A stretch of 64,000 nt of DNA from Cytophagales bacterium (lineage in GTDB: Bacteria > Bacteroidota > Bacteroidia > Cytophagales > Spirosomataceae): the NCBI GenBank assembly GCA_013298125.1, contig JAAFJP010000028.1:1-64000 (forward strand), in the 5' to 3' direction. Shown here piece after piece: positions 17,658 to 24,163 of this stretch. The translations under genes were made by a program, and so were the position numbers. The notes beneath the pieces were generated by a model. That model was not told the origin of the DNA. It did not search any database and saw only the letters and a program-made list of their open reading frames with translations. Position 1 is the first letter of the stretch. Every line of letters begins with the position of its first letter.

Positions 17658-17728
17658 AAATCAGGTAATTAAGTTTCTGAGTTCTACCAAAGAGAGTTTT
17701 TTGAAGTAAGAAACTTTTGACCTAAATT
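17658..17728 (-). ncRNA. Structured RNA element E (Y-RNA-like hairpin, tRNA-derived loop)
   Basis: On the minus strand: lower stem AATTTAGGT / ACCTGATTT (one mismatch), internal loop CAA opposite AATT, upper stem AAGTTTCT / AGAAACTT (8 bp, perfect), then TTACTTC opening an apical loop that contains CTTTGGTAGAAC, similar to a tRNA D arm. The order lower stem ending GGT, CAA, upper stem, TTACTTC, AATT, ACC is the same as in elements A and D. The last element of the array before the RING/TerD gene. Confidence 0.55.
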
Positions 17729-17735
17729 GTTTTTG

Positions 17736-17817
17736 AATTAATGGTAATTAGAAGACTTTTTGGAGTCGATGACCCGCAAGCCATATCGAAGAAGTAAGTC
17801 TTCTTTGACCATTAATT
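17736..17817 (-). ncRNA. Structured RNA element D (Y-RNA-like hairpin, tRNA-derived loop)
   Basis: The cleanest unit. On the minus strand the lower stem AATTAATGGT / ACCATTAATT is a perfect 10 bp, the internal loop is CAA against AATT, and the upper stem AGAAGACTT / AAGTCTTCT is a perfect 9 bp. The apical part starts TTACTTC and contains GCGGGTCATCGACTCC, which resembles a tRNA T arm. It starts 3 bases after the split tRNA-like element. The repeated secondary structure with different stem sequences in A, D and E implies that structure is what is conserved. Confidence 0.6.
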
Positions 17818-17820
17818 TTG

Positions 17821-18015
17821 CGAAACAGGCAGGATTCGAACCTGCGACCCACGGCGTGAAAGGCTATGGAGTAAGTATTGATTGACCTGAAAATTATCAA
17901 ACTTAGGACTTGAACCTAAAAACCTCCGAGGAGATTCTTACCGAGAGAAGTAAGTTTAATTTGACCTGATAATTTCAAAACTTTTCGTTGCTCTATCCAA
18001 CTGAGCTACTGTTTC
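17821..18015 (-). ncRNA. tRNA-like RNA interrupted by a 121-nt insertion
   Basis: Minus strand, 5' end at 18015. Acceptor GAAACAG pairs with CTGTTTC (7 bp, discriminator G, no encoded CCA). D arm GCTC / GAGC with loop AGTTGGATA. T arm GCAGG-TTCGAAT-CCTGC. Anticodon arm ATAGC-CTTTCAC-GCCGT (one mismatch) with a UUC loop triplet. Without the insertion (17868-17988) these pieces total exactly 74 nt, the length of a normal tRNA. The insertion sits between tRNA positions 26 and 27, not in the anticodon loop. It contains a second T-arm-like hairpin TTAGG-TTCAAGT-CCTAA, a variable-arm-like stem AATCTC / GAGGTT, a long stem GAAATTATC / GATAATTTTC, and two copies of GGTCAA followed by TTACTYC. It is probably not a functional translation tRNA. 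Confidence 0.7.
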
Positions 18016-18020
18016 ATTTT

Positions 18021-18092
18021 TCAAAAGAGGTAATTGACAATTTTGATTTCGTGGAAGGAAGTTGAAGTAAAATAATCTTGACCAGCTTTTGA
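18021..18092 (-). ncRNA. Structured RNA element A (Y-RNA-like hairpin)
   Basis: First element of the array on the minus strand. Lower stem TCAAAAG / CTTTTGA (7 bp) continued by GGT / ACC after a small internal loop, then CAA against AATT, and upper stem GATTATTTT / AAAATTGTC with one mismatch. TTACTTC opens the apical loop. The layout is the same as in elements D and E. It ends 5 bases before the tRNA-like element. I find no convincing Bacteroidota promoter directly upstream; TAATTTTT near 18138 is the best partial match. Confidence 0.5.
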
Positions 18093-18158
18093 TGATACAA
18101 AGTTGGAAAGCCAGTACGCAGTCTATTTGCGTAGATAAAAATTAATTGAAAAATATTT

Positions 18159-18207
18159 TTAATTCACGATTTGCAAATTGCAAATCGTGAATTAATTTGT
18201 ATATTTG
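18159..18207 (+). promoter_or_regulatory. 37-bp perfect palindrome overlapping the promoter of the HTH-NTase pair
   Basis: TTAATTCACGATTTGCAA (18159-18176) is perfectly complementary to 18178-18195, with a single central base. The plus-strand promoter is TTG (18178-18180), 19 bases, TATATTTG (18200-18207), so the right arm covers the -33 element. The first ATG is at 18230. The site lies between the divergent RNA array and the HTH gene and may control both. Confidence 0.65.
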
Positions 18208-18229
18208 AAGCGAAATAAAGAACACGATT

Positions 18230-18784
18230 ATGAAAAAGCACAATGGAATGCGTCCACAAGATGTTGTTATTATTTTGAAAATAATTTCATCTTCAATAAC
18301 AAAAAATAAATTAGACGATAGTAAAAGTGAGGTTTTGAATAATAAAAATATTGCCAAAAACTTACAAATGAGTGAGGCTGAAATTTCAGAATCACTGAGG
18401 AGGTCTGAATATGCAGGACTTATTACAGATAAAATTACCAAAAAAGTAAATCAAAGAGCTTTCTTGGATTTTTTACTTTATGGGATAAAATATGTCTTTC
18501 CTGTACACCCAGGGGCATTAGTGCGTGGAGTTCCGACGGCACATTCAGCGTTACCTATGAAAGATAAAATTGTCTCGGATGAATTATTTGTTTGGCAACA
18601 TCCAGAGGGTATAGTAAGAGGACAAGCCATAGAACCGCTTTATCATACTGTTCCCAAAATTGTTGAAGAAGACCCAAAACTGTATGAATTATTGGCTTTG
18701 GTTGATTGCATACGCACAGGTACTTCAAGAATAAACAATATTGCAGTAAAAGAATTAGAAAATAGAATATTGAACGGATGGTAA
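18230..18784 (+). CDS. Winged-helix HTH protein, probable antitoxin/repressor of the NTase pair
   Basis: 184 residues. The N-terminal part contains a MarR-like winged helix: PQDVVIILKIISSS, then NKNIAKNLQMSEAEISESLR (recognition helix) and EYAGLITDKITKKV (wing). The C-terminal 100 residues are mixed, with LVRGVPTAHSALPMK and LYELLALVDCIRTGTSRINN. It overlaps the next gene by 7 bases (ATGGTAA), so the two are coupled. A DNA-binding protein followed by a nucleotidyltransferase is the arrangement of type IV AbiE-like and MenAT-like toxin-antitoxin modules. The palindrome over its promoter is a natural operator. I cannot name a precise family. Confidence 0.7.
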   Translation: MKKHNGMRPQDVVIILKIISSSITKNKLDDSKSEVLNNKNIAKNLQMSEAEISESLRRSEYAGLITDKITKKVNQRAFLDFLLYGIKYVFPVHPGALVRGVPTAHSALPMKDKIVSDELFVWQHPEGIVRGQAIEPLYHTVPKIVEEDPKLYELLALVDCIRTGTSRINNIAVKELENRILNGW

Positions 18785-19473
18785 ATAGTTTTAAAAATAT
18801 AGTCAGAATTAAAGTATTGGCGGAGGCTTTTTCTAAGTTGAAAAATAAAGTTGTTTTTGTCGGTGGTGCAGTCGTGGAATTATATTGTGATGACTCCGCA
18901 AGAGGAGAGGTCAGACCAACTGACGATGTTGATGTGGTTGTCGAAATTGTAAATTTAGGCTCTTACGCAACTCTGGAAGAAGATTTGAGAGCAATTGGTT
19001 TCAATCATGATATGTTTTCATCTGTTATGTGTCGTTATAAATATCACGATATTGTGATTGACATAGTGCCTACTGATGAACACATTTTAGGCTTCACTAA
19101 TATTTGGTATAAAGACGGATTACAGAATAGTATTTCGTTTGATTTGGAGGATAATTTAACAATCCAGATTTTTACTTTACCATATTTTTTAGGTTCAAAA
19201 TTCGAGGCACTAAAATCTGACCGACACGGCAAAGATTATCGGTATAACAGTGATTTTGAAGACATTATCTATATTTTTGATAATCGAATAAATATCAAAA
19301 ACGAGCTTATTGAATGTACAGATGAAGTCAAAATTTATTTACAAAAAAGTATTTCAGAACTTATGAAACGCCCTTATATTGAAGAAGAAATAGTCTCAAA
19401 TTTAGAATATTCCTCTTCTAATCAACGGAAAGATAGAGTTATATCAATTTGGGAATCATTCATAAAGTCATAA
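18778..19473 (+). CDS. Nucleotidyltransferase, probable toxin partner
   Basis: 231 residues. The N-terminal half has the nucleotidyltransferase signature: VFVGGAVVELY near residue 25, then RPTDDVDVVVE near residue 47, giving the GG and D-x-D metal-binding pair of the pol-beta superfamily, as in AbiEii/MNT proteins. A third acidic position may be Asp in YHDIVIDIVPT. The C-terminal half is helical and contains SKFEALKSDRHGKDYRYNSD, found in such NTases. Related toxins modify tRNA 3' ends or other targets. The neighbourhood of a tRNA-like RNA array makes tRNA an attractive substrate, but that is inference. The frame is intact, unlike the AbiEii gene at 14075. Confidence 0.75.
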   Translation: MVNSFKNIVRIKVLAEAFSKLKNKVVFVGGAVVELYCDDSARGEVRPTDDVDVVVEIVNLGSYATLEEDLRAIGFNHDMFSSVMCRYKYHDIVIDIVPTDEHILGFTNIWYKDGLQNSISFDLEDNLTIQIFTLPYFLGSKFEALKSDRHGKDYRYNSDFEDIIYIFDNRINIKNELIECTDEVKIYLQKSISELMKRPYIEEEIVSNLEYSSSNQRKDRVISIWESFIKS

Positions 19474-19491
19474 TAAATCCACCCGCAAACC

Positions 19492-20496
19492 ATGCCCGCA
19501 AACCGCAACGCCCTCATTCGCTATAAAACCATTGATGCTTGTCTGAAAAACCGATTCAGAAAATGGACTTTGGAAGATATAATCCAGAAAGTGTCTGATA
19601 CGCTCTATGAATATGAGGGCATAGACAAGGACATTAGCAAGAGGACTATCCAGAACGATATTCAGATGATGCGGAGTGATAAATTGGGCTATTTTGCTCC
19701 AATCGTGGTTTTGGATAAAAAATATTATACCTACGAAGACCCAAATTACAGCATTACCAACACACCCATTTCTGAAAATGACCTTTCCAGAATGAACGAA
19801 GCCGTGGAAATGCTGAAACAATTTAAAGGTTTTTCGCACTTTGAACAACTCAATGAAGTCGTCCAGAAATTAGAAGACCACGTGTATTCTACGGGTAAAA
19901 AGAAGAGTTCAGTGATTGATTTTGAGAAGAACGATAGCTTGAAAGGACTGTCGTATTTGGATATTTTGTATCAATCTGTGGTTCAGAAAAAGGCTATCCA
20001 AATGACTTATCAATCCTTCACGGCTCGTGAGGCAAACGTATTTTTCTTTCACGTTTGGTGGTTAAAAGAGTTCAAAAATCGTTGGTTTGCCGTGGGCGTA
20101 CGCAAAGAAAACGGCGGATTATCAAACTTGGCTTTGGATAGAATTATTGATGTAAGTTTATCAGACGAAATACCCTACATAGAAAACGAAAGCATGACTC
20201 CCGATGAATTTTACAAAGACATCATCGGCGTAACCGTAACCAATCTCCGCCCCATGAAATTAAAGTTATTTGTAGAAAAATCGCACGCTCCTTATGTGGA
20301 AACCAAACCACTGCATCATTCTCAACAAGTATTAGAAAGGACAGACAATGGCATCATCATCCAGATTCAAGTACAACACAATTATGAGTTAGAAAGAGAG
20401 ATTTTGGGCTTCGGAGAAATCATGAAAGTCCTTGAACCAGAGGGGTTTATGAAGAAGATTAAGCAAAGATTGGGGAGGGCTGGGGCAAATTATTGA
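19492..20496 (+). CDS. WYL-domain transcriptional regulator
   Basis: 334 residues. An N-terminal winged helix (about 5-75: YKTIDACLKNRFRKWTLEDI, then DISKRTIQNDIQMMRSDKLG) is followed by a WYL domain: AIQMTYQSFTA near residue 165, then HVWWLKEFKNRWFAVGVRKE, where the Trp-Tyr-Leu stretch varies to WWL, and a C-terminal WCX extension. WYL proteins are ligand-sensing (often nucleic-acid- or nucleotide-sensing) regulators common in phage-defence and RNA-repair loci. It lies 18 bases after the NTase gene and is probably cotranscribed with it. The stop is followed by the second copy of the long hairpin repeat. It is a likely regulator of the cassette, though its ligand is unknown. Confidence 0.88.
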   Translation: MPANRNALIRYKTIDACLKNRFRKWTLEDIIQKVSDTLYEYEGIDKDISKRTIQNDIQMMRSDKLGYFAPIVVLDKKYYTYEDPNYSITNTPISENDLSRMNEAVEMLKQFKGFSHFEQLNEVVQKLEDHVYSTGKKKSSVIDFEKNDSLKGLSYLDILYQSVVQKKAIQMTYQSFTAREANVFFFHVWWLKEFKNRWFAVGVRKENGGLSNLALDRIIDVSLSDEIPYIENESMTPDEFYKDIIGVTVTNLRPMKLKLFVEKSHAPYVETKPLHHSQQVLERTDNGIIIQIQVQHNYELEREILGFGEIMKVLEPEGFMKKIKQRLGRAGANY

Positions 20497-20512
20497 GAAT
20501 TAAAAAATAGGT

Positions 20513-20581
20513 AAACTTAGAGGTTTAGAGAATTAGAGAGAAGGTAAAATATTAACTTTAATCCTCTATCTCTCTAAGTTT
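20513..20581. repeat. Long hairpin repeat, copy 2
   Basis: AAACTTAGAGGTTTAGAG at the left pairs with CTCTCTAAGTTT at the right in an imperfect stem of about 26 bp. It is closely similar to 17579-17647 and lies between the convergent WYL and GNAT genes, where it overlaps the GNAT stop. A bidirectional terminator role is likely. Confidence 0.6.
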
Positions 20582-21021
20582 AATTGAAACTCTTTCCTCA
20601 TCTTAAAATGTGGTATCACTCCAAACAGTAAATACGAGTCCCCGATAATTTCATAACCAATTGAAAGATAAAACTTTACAGCATTTTCACGGGCATCGAG
20701 GACAATTTCTTGAATGCCTTTTTGTTGGGCAATATCTTCTAAATAACTCATCAATAATTTACCCACTCCTCTTCCCTGCACTTCGGGCGAAACTGCCACG
20801 CAACGTACTTGTCCTTGTGTGGGCGTATTGGTCTGCATACGAGCAACACCTACGATTTGTTGGGTTTCATCATCTATCACCATCGCATGGTCGGCTTGGT
20901 CTTCATCGGTCAAGACTTCACTCCCTTTCAATTGTCCCCAAGGTTCACGAAGGACTTTGAAGCGGAGGTCGTAATATTGCTCCCATTCTGTGGAAGTAGC
21001 TGGTATTCTGATGGTTAGCAT
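20566..21021 (-). CDS. GNAT family N-acetyltransferase
   Basis: 151 residues, one GNAT domain. Acetyl-CoA-binding motif A is clear: VRCVAVSPEVQGRGVGKLLM near residues 72-91 (Q-x-x-G-x-G pattern as QGRGVG). The N-terminal RIPATSTEWEQYYDLRFKVL with REPWGQ and the C-terminal NAVKFYLSIGYEIIGDSYLL are typical of the ElaA-like branch. Substrate not predictable. Not obviously in an operon; it is convergent with the WYL gene. Confidence 0.9.
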   Translation of the reverse strand: MLTIRIPATSTEWEQYYDLRFKVLREPWGQLKGSEVLTDEDQADHAMVIDDETQQIVGVARMQTNTPTQGQVRCVAVSPEVQGRGVGKLLMSYLEDIAQQKGIQEIVLDARENAVKFYLSIGYEIIGDSYLLFGVIPHFKMRKEFQLNLER

Positions 21022-21027
21022 AATATT

Positions 21028-21152
21028 TAAGGAGAAAGGAAAAAAGGAGGAATGGAGGAAAGGAAGAATGGCGAAAGGGGGAAAATATTCTTACGTTTAC
21101 CGTTTCTCCCTTTTCCCCTTCTTCCTCTCCTCCCTAACTCCCTTCTCCTAAA
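21028..21152. repeat. Imperfect purine/pyrimidine inverted repeat
   Basis: A purine-rich left half (GGAGAAAGGAAAAAAGGAGG and following) faces a pyrimidine-rich right half (CCGTTTCTCCCTTTTCCCC and following), forming a long imperfect stem between two minus-strand genes. A similar element lies at 47128-47214. It may work as a terminator for the lipoprotein gene's neighbours; no gene is present. Confidence 0.5.
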
Positions 21153-21154
21153 AA

Positions 21155-21940
21155 TCAAAGTTCTGTTACCTCTCCCGCAACACCTAATTCCAAAAATAAG
21201 CGTTGCCAGTAGGCTGAAATGGCTGGATTGTTTTTCTTGCGTGAGGCAGTTGGTTCAAAGGGTTTTGCGATAAATATTTGGGCTAAACCGATATTGGTCA
21301 AATTGGGTTTCATGTTTACTACATCTTCTCTTGCCCAACCCACAGCCGCCGCATCGTCCACGGGTGGGTTTGTATGAAAATCCCTTCTGTTCTCGGCTCT
21401 CATACTTTCTACCATGTCTGACAGGAAATATACCTTAACGTTATATCCCTTCGCAACTGCCTTATCAATCAAAGGAAGTGCTGCCCAAAGGTCGGTGTTA
21501 TCTTTACTCGAAGAGGTATTCTGAGAAGCCAATTGAGCAAAAACAATTTTCTTGAAAATACTTTTTTCTTTCTCCAAAGACATCCCATATTCTGTGCTAA
21601 TTGCCTCAGAATCAGTCGAACTTGCTCCTGCCAAATCGCCTTTTTCTGTTTTGCAAACCACCTCGGCAGCTTTGCCTTTGCCTGTGTTTTCATGCACAAA
21701 ATATACTTCTAATTTATCCCCCTTTGCCTTTACGTTTTCATCAATAAGCTGGCTAATGATTTTGGTATATTTTTCATTAACAAATTTTTTATTGACATTC
21801 ACGCTCACTGATTTGTCAATAAAAATCATAGAGCAAGTCTTTGCTTCATCGACTTCTTGGTATTTTTGACCCGCATCCGAACAGCTCAGAATCAGAGTGG
21901 AAGGAATAATTACGAAATAATACTTTAAATGATTTTTCAT
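21155..21940 (-). CDS. VWA-domain lipoprotein
   Basis: 261 residues with a lipoprotein signal: hydrophobic FVIIPSTLILSC with the lipobox Cys at residue 20. A von Willebrand A-like domain follows: the MIDAS start SMIFIDKSVSVNVN (D-x-S-x-S), a central region with GMSLEKEKSIFKKIVFAQLA, and YNVKVYFLSDMVES, the usual strand-and-Asp segment. It is exported and anchored in a membrane, probably facing the periplasm, and should bind a divalent metal and a protein partner. The partner is not visible. Neighbours are unrelated in direction or function. Confidence 0.75.
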   Translation of the reverse strand: MKNHLKYYFVIIPSTLILSCSDAGQKYQEVDEAKTCSMIFIDKSVSVNVNKKFVNEKYTKIISQLIDENVKAKGDKLEVYFVHENTGKGKAAEVVCKTEKGDLAGASSTDSEAISTEYGMSLEKEKSIFKKIVFAQLASQNTSSSKDNTDLWAALPLIDKAVAKGYNVKVYFLSDMVESMRAENRRDFHTNPPVDDAAAVGWAREDVVNMKPNLTNIGLAQIFIAKPFEPTASRKKNNPAISAYWQRLFLELGVAGEVTEL

Positions 21941-22217
21941 GGATTTTTTGACATTGGTAAAATGTCGTATTTTAAATTTGTTAAGAAATAGTTGATTCAG
22001 ATTAGTTTATAATACACCTATTTATTGACAGTATATTCCCCTAATTCCTAATCTTCAAATCCCTAACCGAACGTCGGTCGCCCTAAACAGTGGTTAATTT
22101 TGGATGCAAAATAATCAGATTATTCTAACAATCGTAATGGATTGAGGTTTATTCATTAATTTTAAGCCAAAATTTATGATAACCGATACCAATAACGGAT
22201 AATTGGTAGCAAATTAT

Positions 22218-22376
22218 ATGAATCGAAATCAAAAAATATTCAGATGGGTCTTTGTAATTTTTACGCTTACGATGGCAGCTATTGCGATACAGATGGGTAT
22301 GAACACCACCGCCCCGTGGAACAAGAAAAAATCCGTTGAGCGAGCCTGGGGTGGTGATACGTTAAAGGGAAAGTAA
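22218..22376 (+). CDS. Small single-pass membrane protein
   Basis: 52 residues. A basic N-terminus (MNRNQKIFRW) is followed by one transmembrane segment VFVIFTLTMAAIAIQMG and a basic tail with APWNKKKSVERAW. The hydrophobic segment, clean ATG and TAA and the Pro-Trp-x-Lys-Lys tail make a real gene likely, although the frame is short. I know similar small proteins with a PW(E/N)KKK motif from Cytophagales, but no function. The gene stands alone, about 100 bases before the outer-membrane-barrel gene. Confidence 0.6.
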   Translation: MNRNQKIFRWVFVIFTLTMAAIAIQMGMNTTAPWNKKKSVERAWGGDTLKGK

Positions 22377-22475
22377 TTAATTTTTAATGTTCATTGAAAA
22401 ACTCATAGGGGTTAATTCTCTATTATTTGTCATTCTATCAAAATTTAAAATCATTTTTCGATAAAAAACTCGCTA

Positions 22476-23357
22476 ATGAAAATCCAAACTACACTCTCGC
22501 TTTTATTCTGTTTCTTCTTGTGTTATGCTGCACACTCCCAAGATTACTATCGGGTAGATTCTACTAAAAAACAGGCTCAGAATACTCCTCTGATGCAAAT
22601 TAAGCTCAAAGATGGTACCGTCTTAAAAGGCATTATCAGAAGTCAGAATCAGCAAGTAGTTAAGATTGAGACCCAAAATTTAGGTACAGTTGATGTGAAT
22701 ATGCAAAATGTAGTCTCTATTACCTCTGCTACTGAAAACTCCTCAACTGATGAGTGGTATATCAGTCCCAATCAATATTTTTACAGCAACTCAGCGTTTA
22801 TGCTCAAAGAGAAGGCTGTTGAACTCCAAAATATTTATGGGCTTTACAATAACTTTGAGTTTGGAATTTCTAAGAATTTTTCGTTGAGTGTTGGAGGAAT
22901 TCTTATTCCTACATTTTCGGCTTTTCCACTATTGTTCGGGGCGAAATATGGTACACCAATTGGAAAAGATGTAGGTTTTTTCGTATCTTCAAAAAACGTT
23001 GCCATCTTAGGCGGTGGTACTGGATTTATAGGAGCTATCTCACCTGGTATCACCCTTGGAAATTCTTTAAATAATATCTCTTTAAGTACAAGTTGGTTTT
23101 ATGCAACAGGTTCTGGAATTACCTCTACCCCTTCAATTTCATTAGCTGGGAGTTTCAAAATAGGTGAAAAAGCTGCCTTTGTTACAGATAACCTTTTACT
23201 GAGTGGTGTCAGTAGTTCTGCTATTACCTATAGCTTTGGACTAAAAACATTTGGAAGAAGACAATCTTTTGGATTTGGGCTGGTTGGTTTTGCAGGTGGA
23301 AACAGCGGTTATGCTCTCCCCTATATCAGAGCTAATTTTAATCTATCAAAACGGTAA
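22476..23357 (+). CDS. Secreted outer-membrane beta-barrel-like protein
   Basis: 293 residues with a signal peptide (MKIQTTLSLLFCFFLCYAAH, cleavage near AHSQ). Residues 40-85 form a small beta domain with LKDGTVLKGIIRSQNQQVVK, similar to SH3/Sm-like domains found before barrels. From about residue 95 the sequence alternates polar and hydrophobic residues with many Gly and ends in aromatic/basic RANFNLSKR, consistent with a small outer-membrane barrel of about eight strands. The function is unknown. The stop lies two bases from the convergent FGE-like gene. Confidence 0.7.
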   Translation: MKIQTTLSLLFCFFLCYAAHSQDYYRVDSTKKQAQNTPLMQIKLKDGTVLKGIIRSQNQQVVKIETQNLGTVDVNMQNVVSITSATENSSTDEWYISPNQYFYSNSAFMLKEKAVELQNIYGLYNNFEFGISKNFSLSVGGILIPTFSAFPLLFGAKYGTPIGKDVGFFVSSKNVAILGGGTGFIGAISPGITLGNSLNNISLSTSWFYATGSGITSTPSISLAGSFKIGEKAAFVTDNLLLSGVSSSAITYSFGLKTFGRRQSFGFGLVGFAGGNSGYALPYIRANFNLSKR

Positions 23358-23359
23358 AA

Positions 23360-24163
23360 TTATTGAGAAATATCTTTCACACATCTAAATCCCACGTGCA
23401 TCAAACCCGTCTCTGGACTTGTGGTTGAAGTATTGCCTATCTTAAAACCATGACATACATTTGGGTCGCAGAGATATGAGCCTCCGCATTGTAGTTTTTC
23501 GCTGGGTTTTTCGGGGTCATTGTCTTGTACCCATTGCCAAACATTCCCGCCAATGTCCGATAGTCCGAGTTTATTTTCGCCAAAAAATCCTACGGGCGAA
23601 GTCGTCAAAAAACCATCTTCATTTGAATTATACTGAGGAAATGAGCCTTGCCAGAAGTTGGCTTTGTACTTCCCGTTTTCGATAGCTTTTTCTCCCCAAG
23701 CATAAGTTTTGAACTTCTCTTCGGCATTATTGGCAGCAAAGTCGTACTCTATTTTTGTGGGCAAACGCTTCTTTGCCCATTGGCAATACGCCACAGCATC
23801 ATTCCAAGAAACTTGCGTAACTGGATGATTATCAGGGGCTTTACCCTTCGCATCGGGGTATTGCCAATTCGCTCCTTTCACCAAACTCCACTCACCCGTT
23901 TTGAAATCGAATACACCAGAATCTCCAAATTTTTCTGACTCAGTTTTGTAATGAGTAGCCTCCACAAAATCACGAAATTGTGCGACAGTTACAGGTGTTT
24001 TGTCAATGAAGTAAGGTTTGATATTGTCGTTACCTTGTACGTATGCCATGCCTTCAAAGGCTTGGATTTGGGGTTTTATTTTTTGTTGTAAAATAAAAAA
24101 TACACTAAAAAATAACACAACAGAAATCGACAGAATGGTAATTTTACTACGCATATTTTTCAA
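23360..24163 (-). CDS. Formylglycine-generating enzyme (SUMF1/FGE family)
   Basis: 267 residues with an N-terminal membrane anchor (ITILSISVVLFFSVFFIL). The FGE-sulfatase fold runs from about residue 38 (GMAYVQGN) to the end: YFIDKTPVTVAQFRDFV, HPVTQVSWNDAVAYCQWAKK, RLPTKIEYDFAA, and LGLSDIGGNVWQWVQD. Both active-site cysteines are present in GGSYLCDPNVCHG (Cys232 and Cys237), which many non-catalytic SUMF1 relatives lack. It should therefore convert the Cys of sulfatases into formylglycine. It overlaps the upstream sulfatase gene by 4 bases, and that enzyme is its obvious substrate. Confidence 0.9.
   Translation of the reverse strand: MKNMRSKITILSISVVLFFSVFFILQQKIKPQIQAFEGMAYVQGNDNIKPYFIDKTPVTVAQFRDFVEATHYKTESEKFGDSGVFDFKTGEWSLVKGANWQYPDAKGKAPDNHPVTQVSWNDAVAYCQWAKKRLPTKIEYDFAANNAEEKFKTYAWGEKAIENGKYKANFWQGSFPQYNSNEDGFLTTSPVGFFGENKLGLSDIGGNVWQWVQDNDPEKPSEKLQCGGSYLCDPNVCHGFKIGNTSTTSPETGLMHVGFRCVKDISQ

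Noticed and set aside
17868-17988. Group I or other self-splicing intron within the tRNA
   Set aside because: At 121 nt it is too short, it lies 5' of the anticodon stem rather than in the loop, and no intron core is visible.
17658-18092. CRISPR-like direct repeats (GAAGTAAG...TTGACC)
   Set aside because: Spacing is irregular, the repeats are parts of stem-loops with tRNA-like parts, and there are no cas genes.
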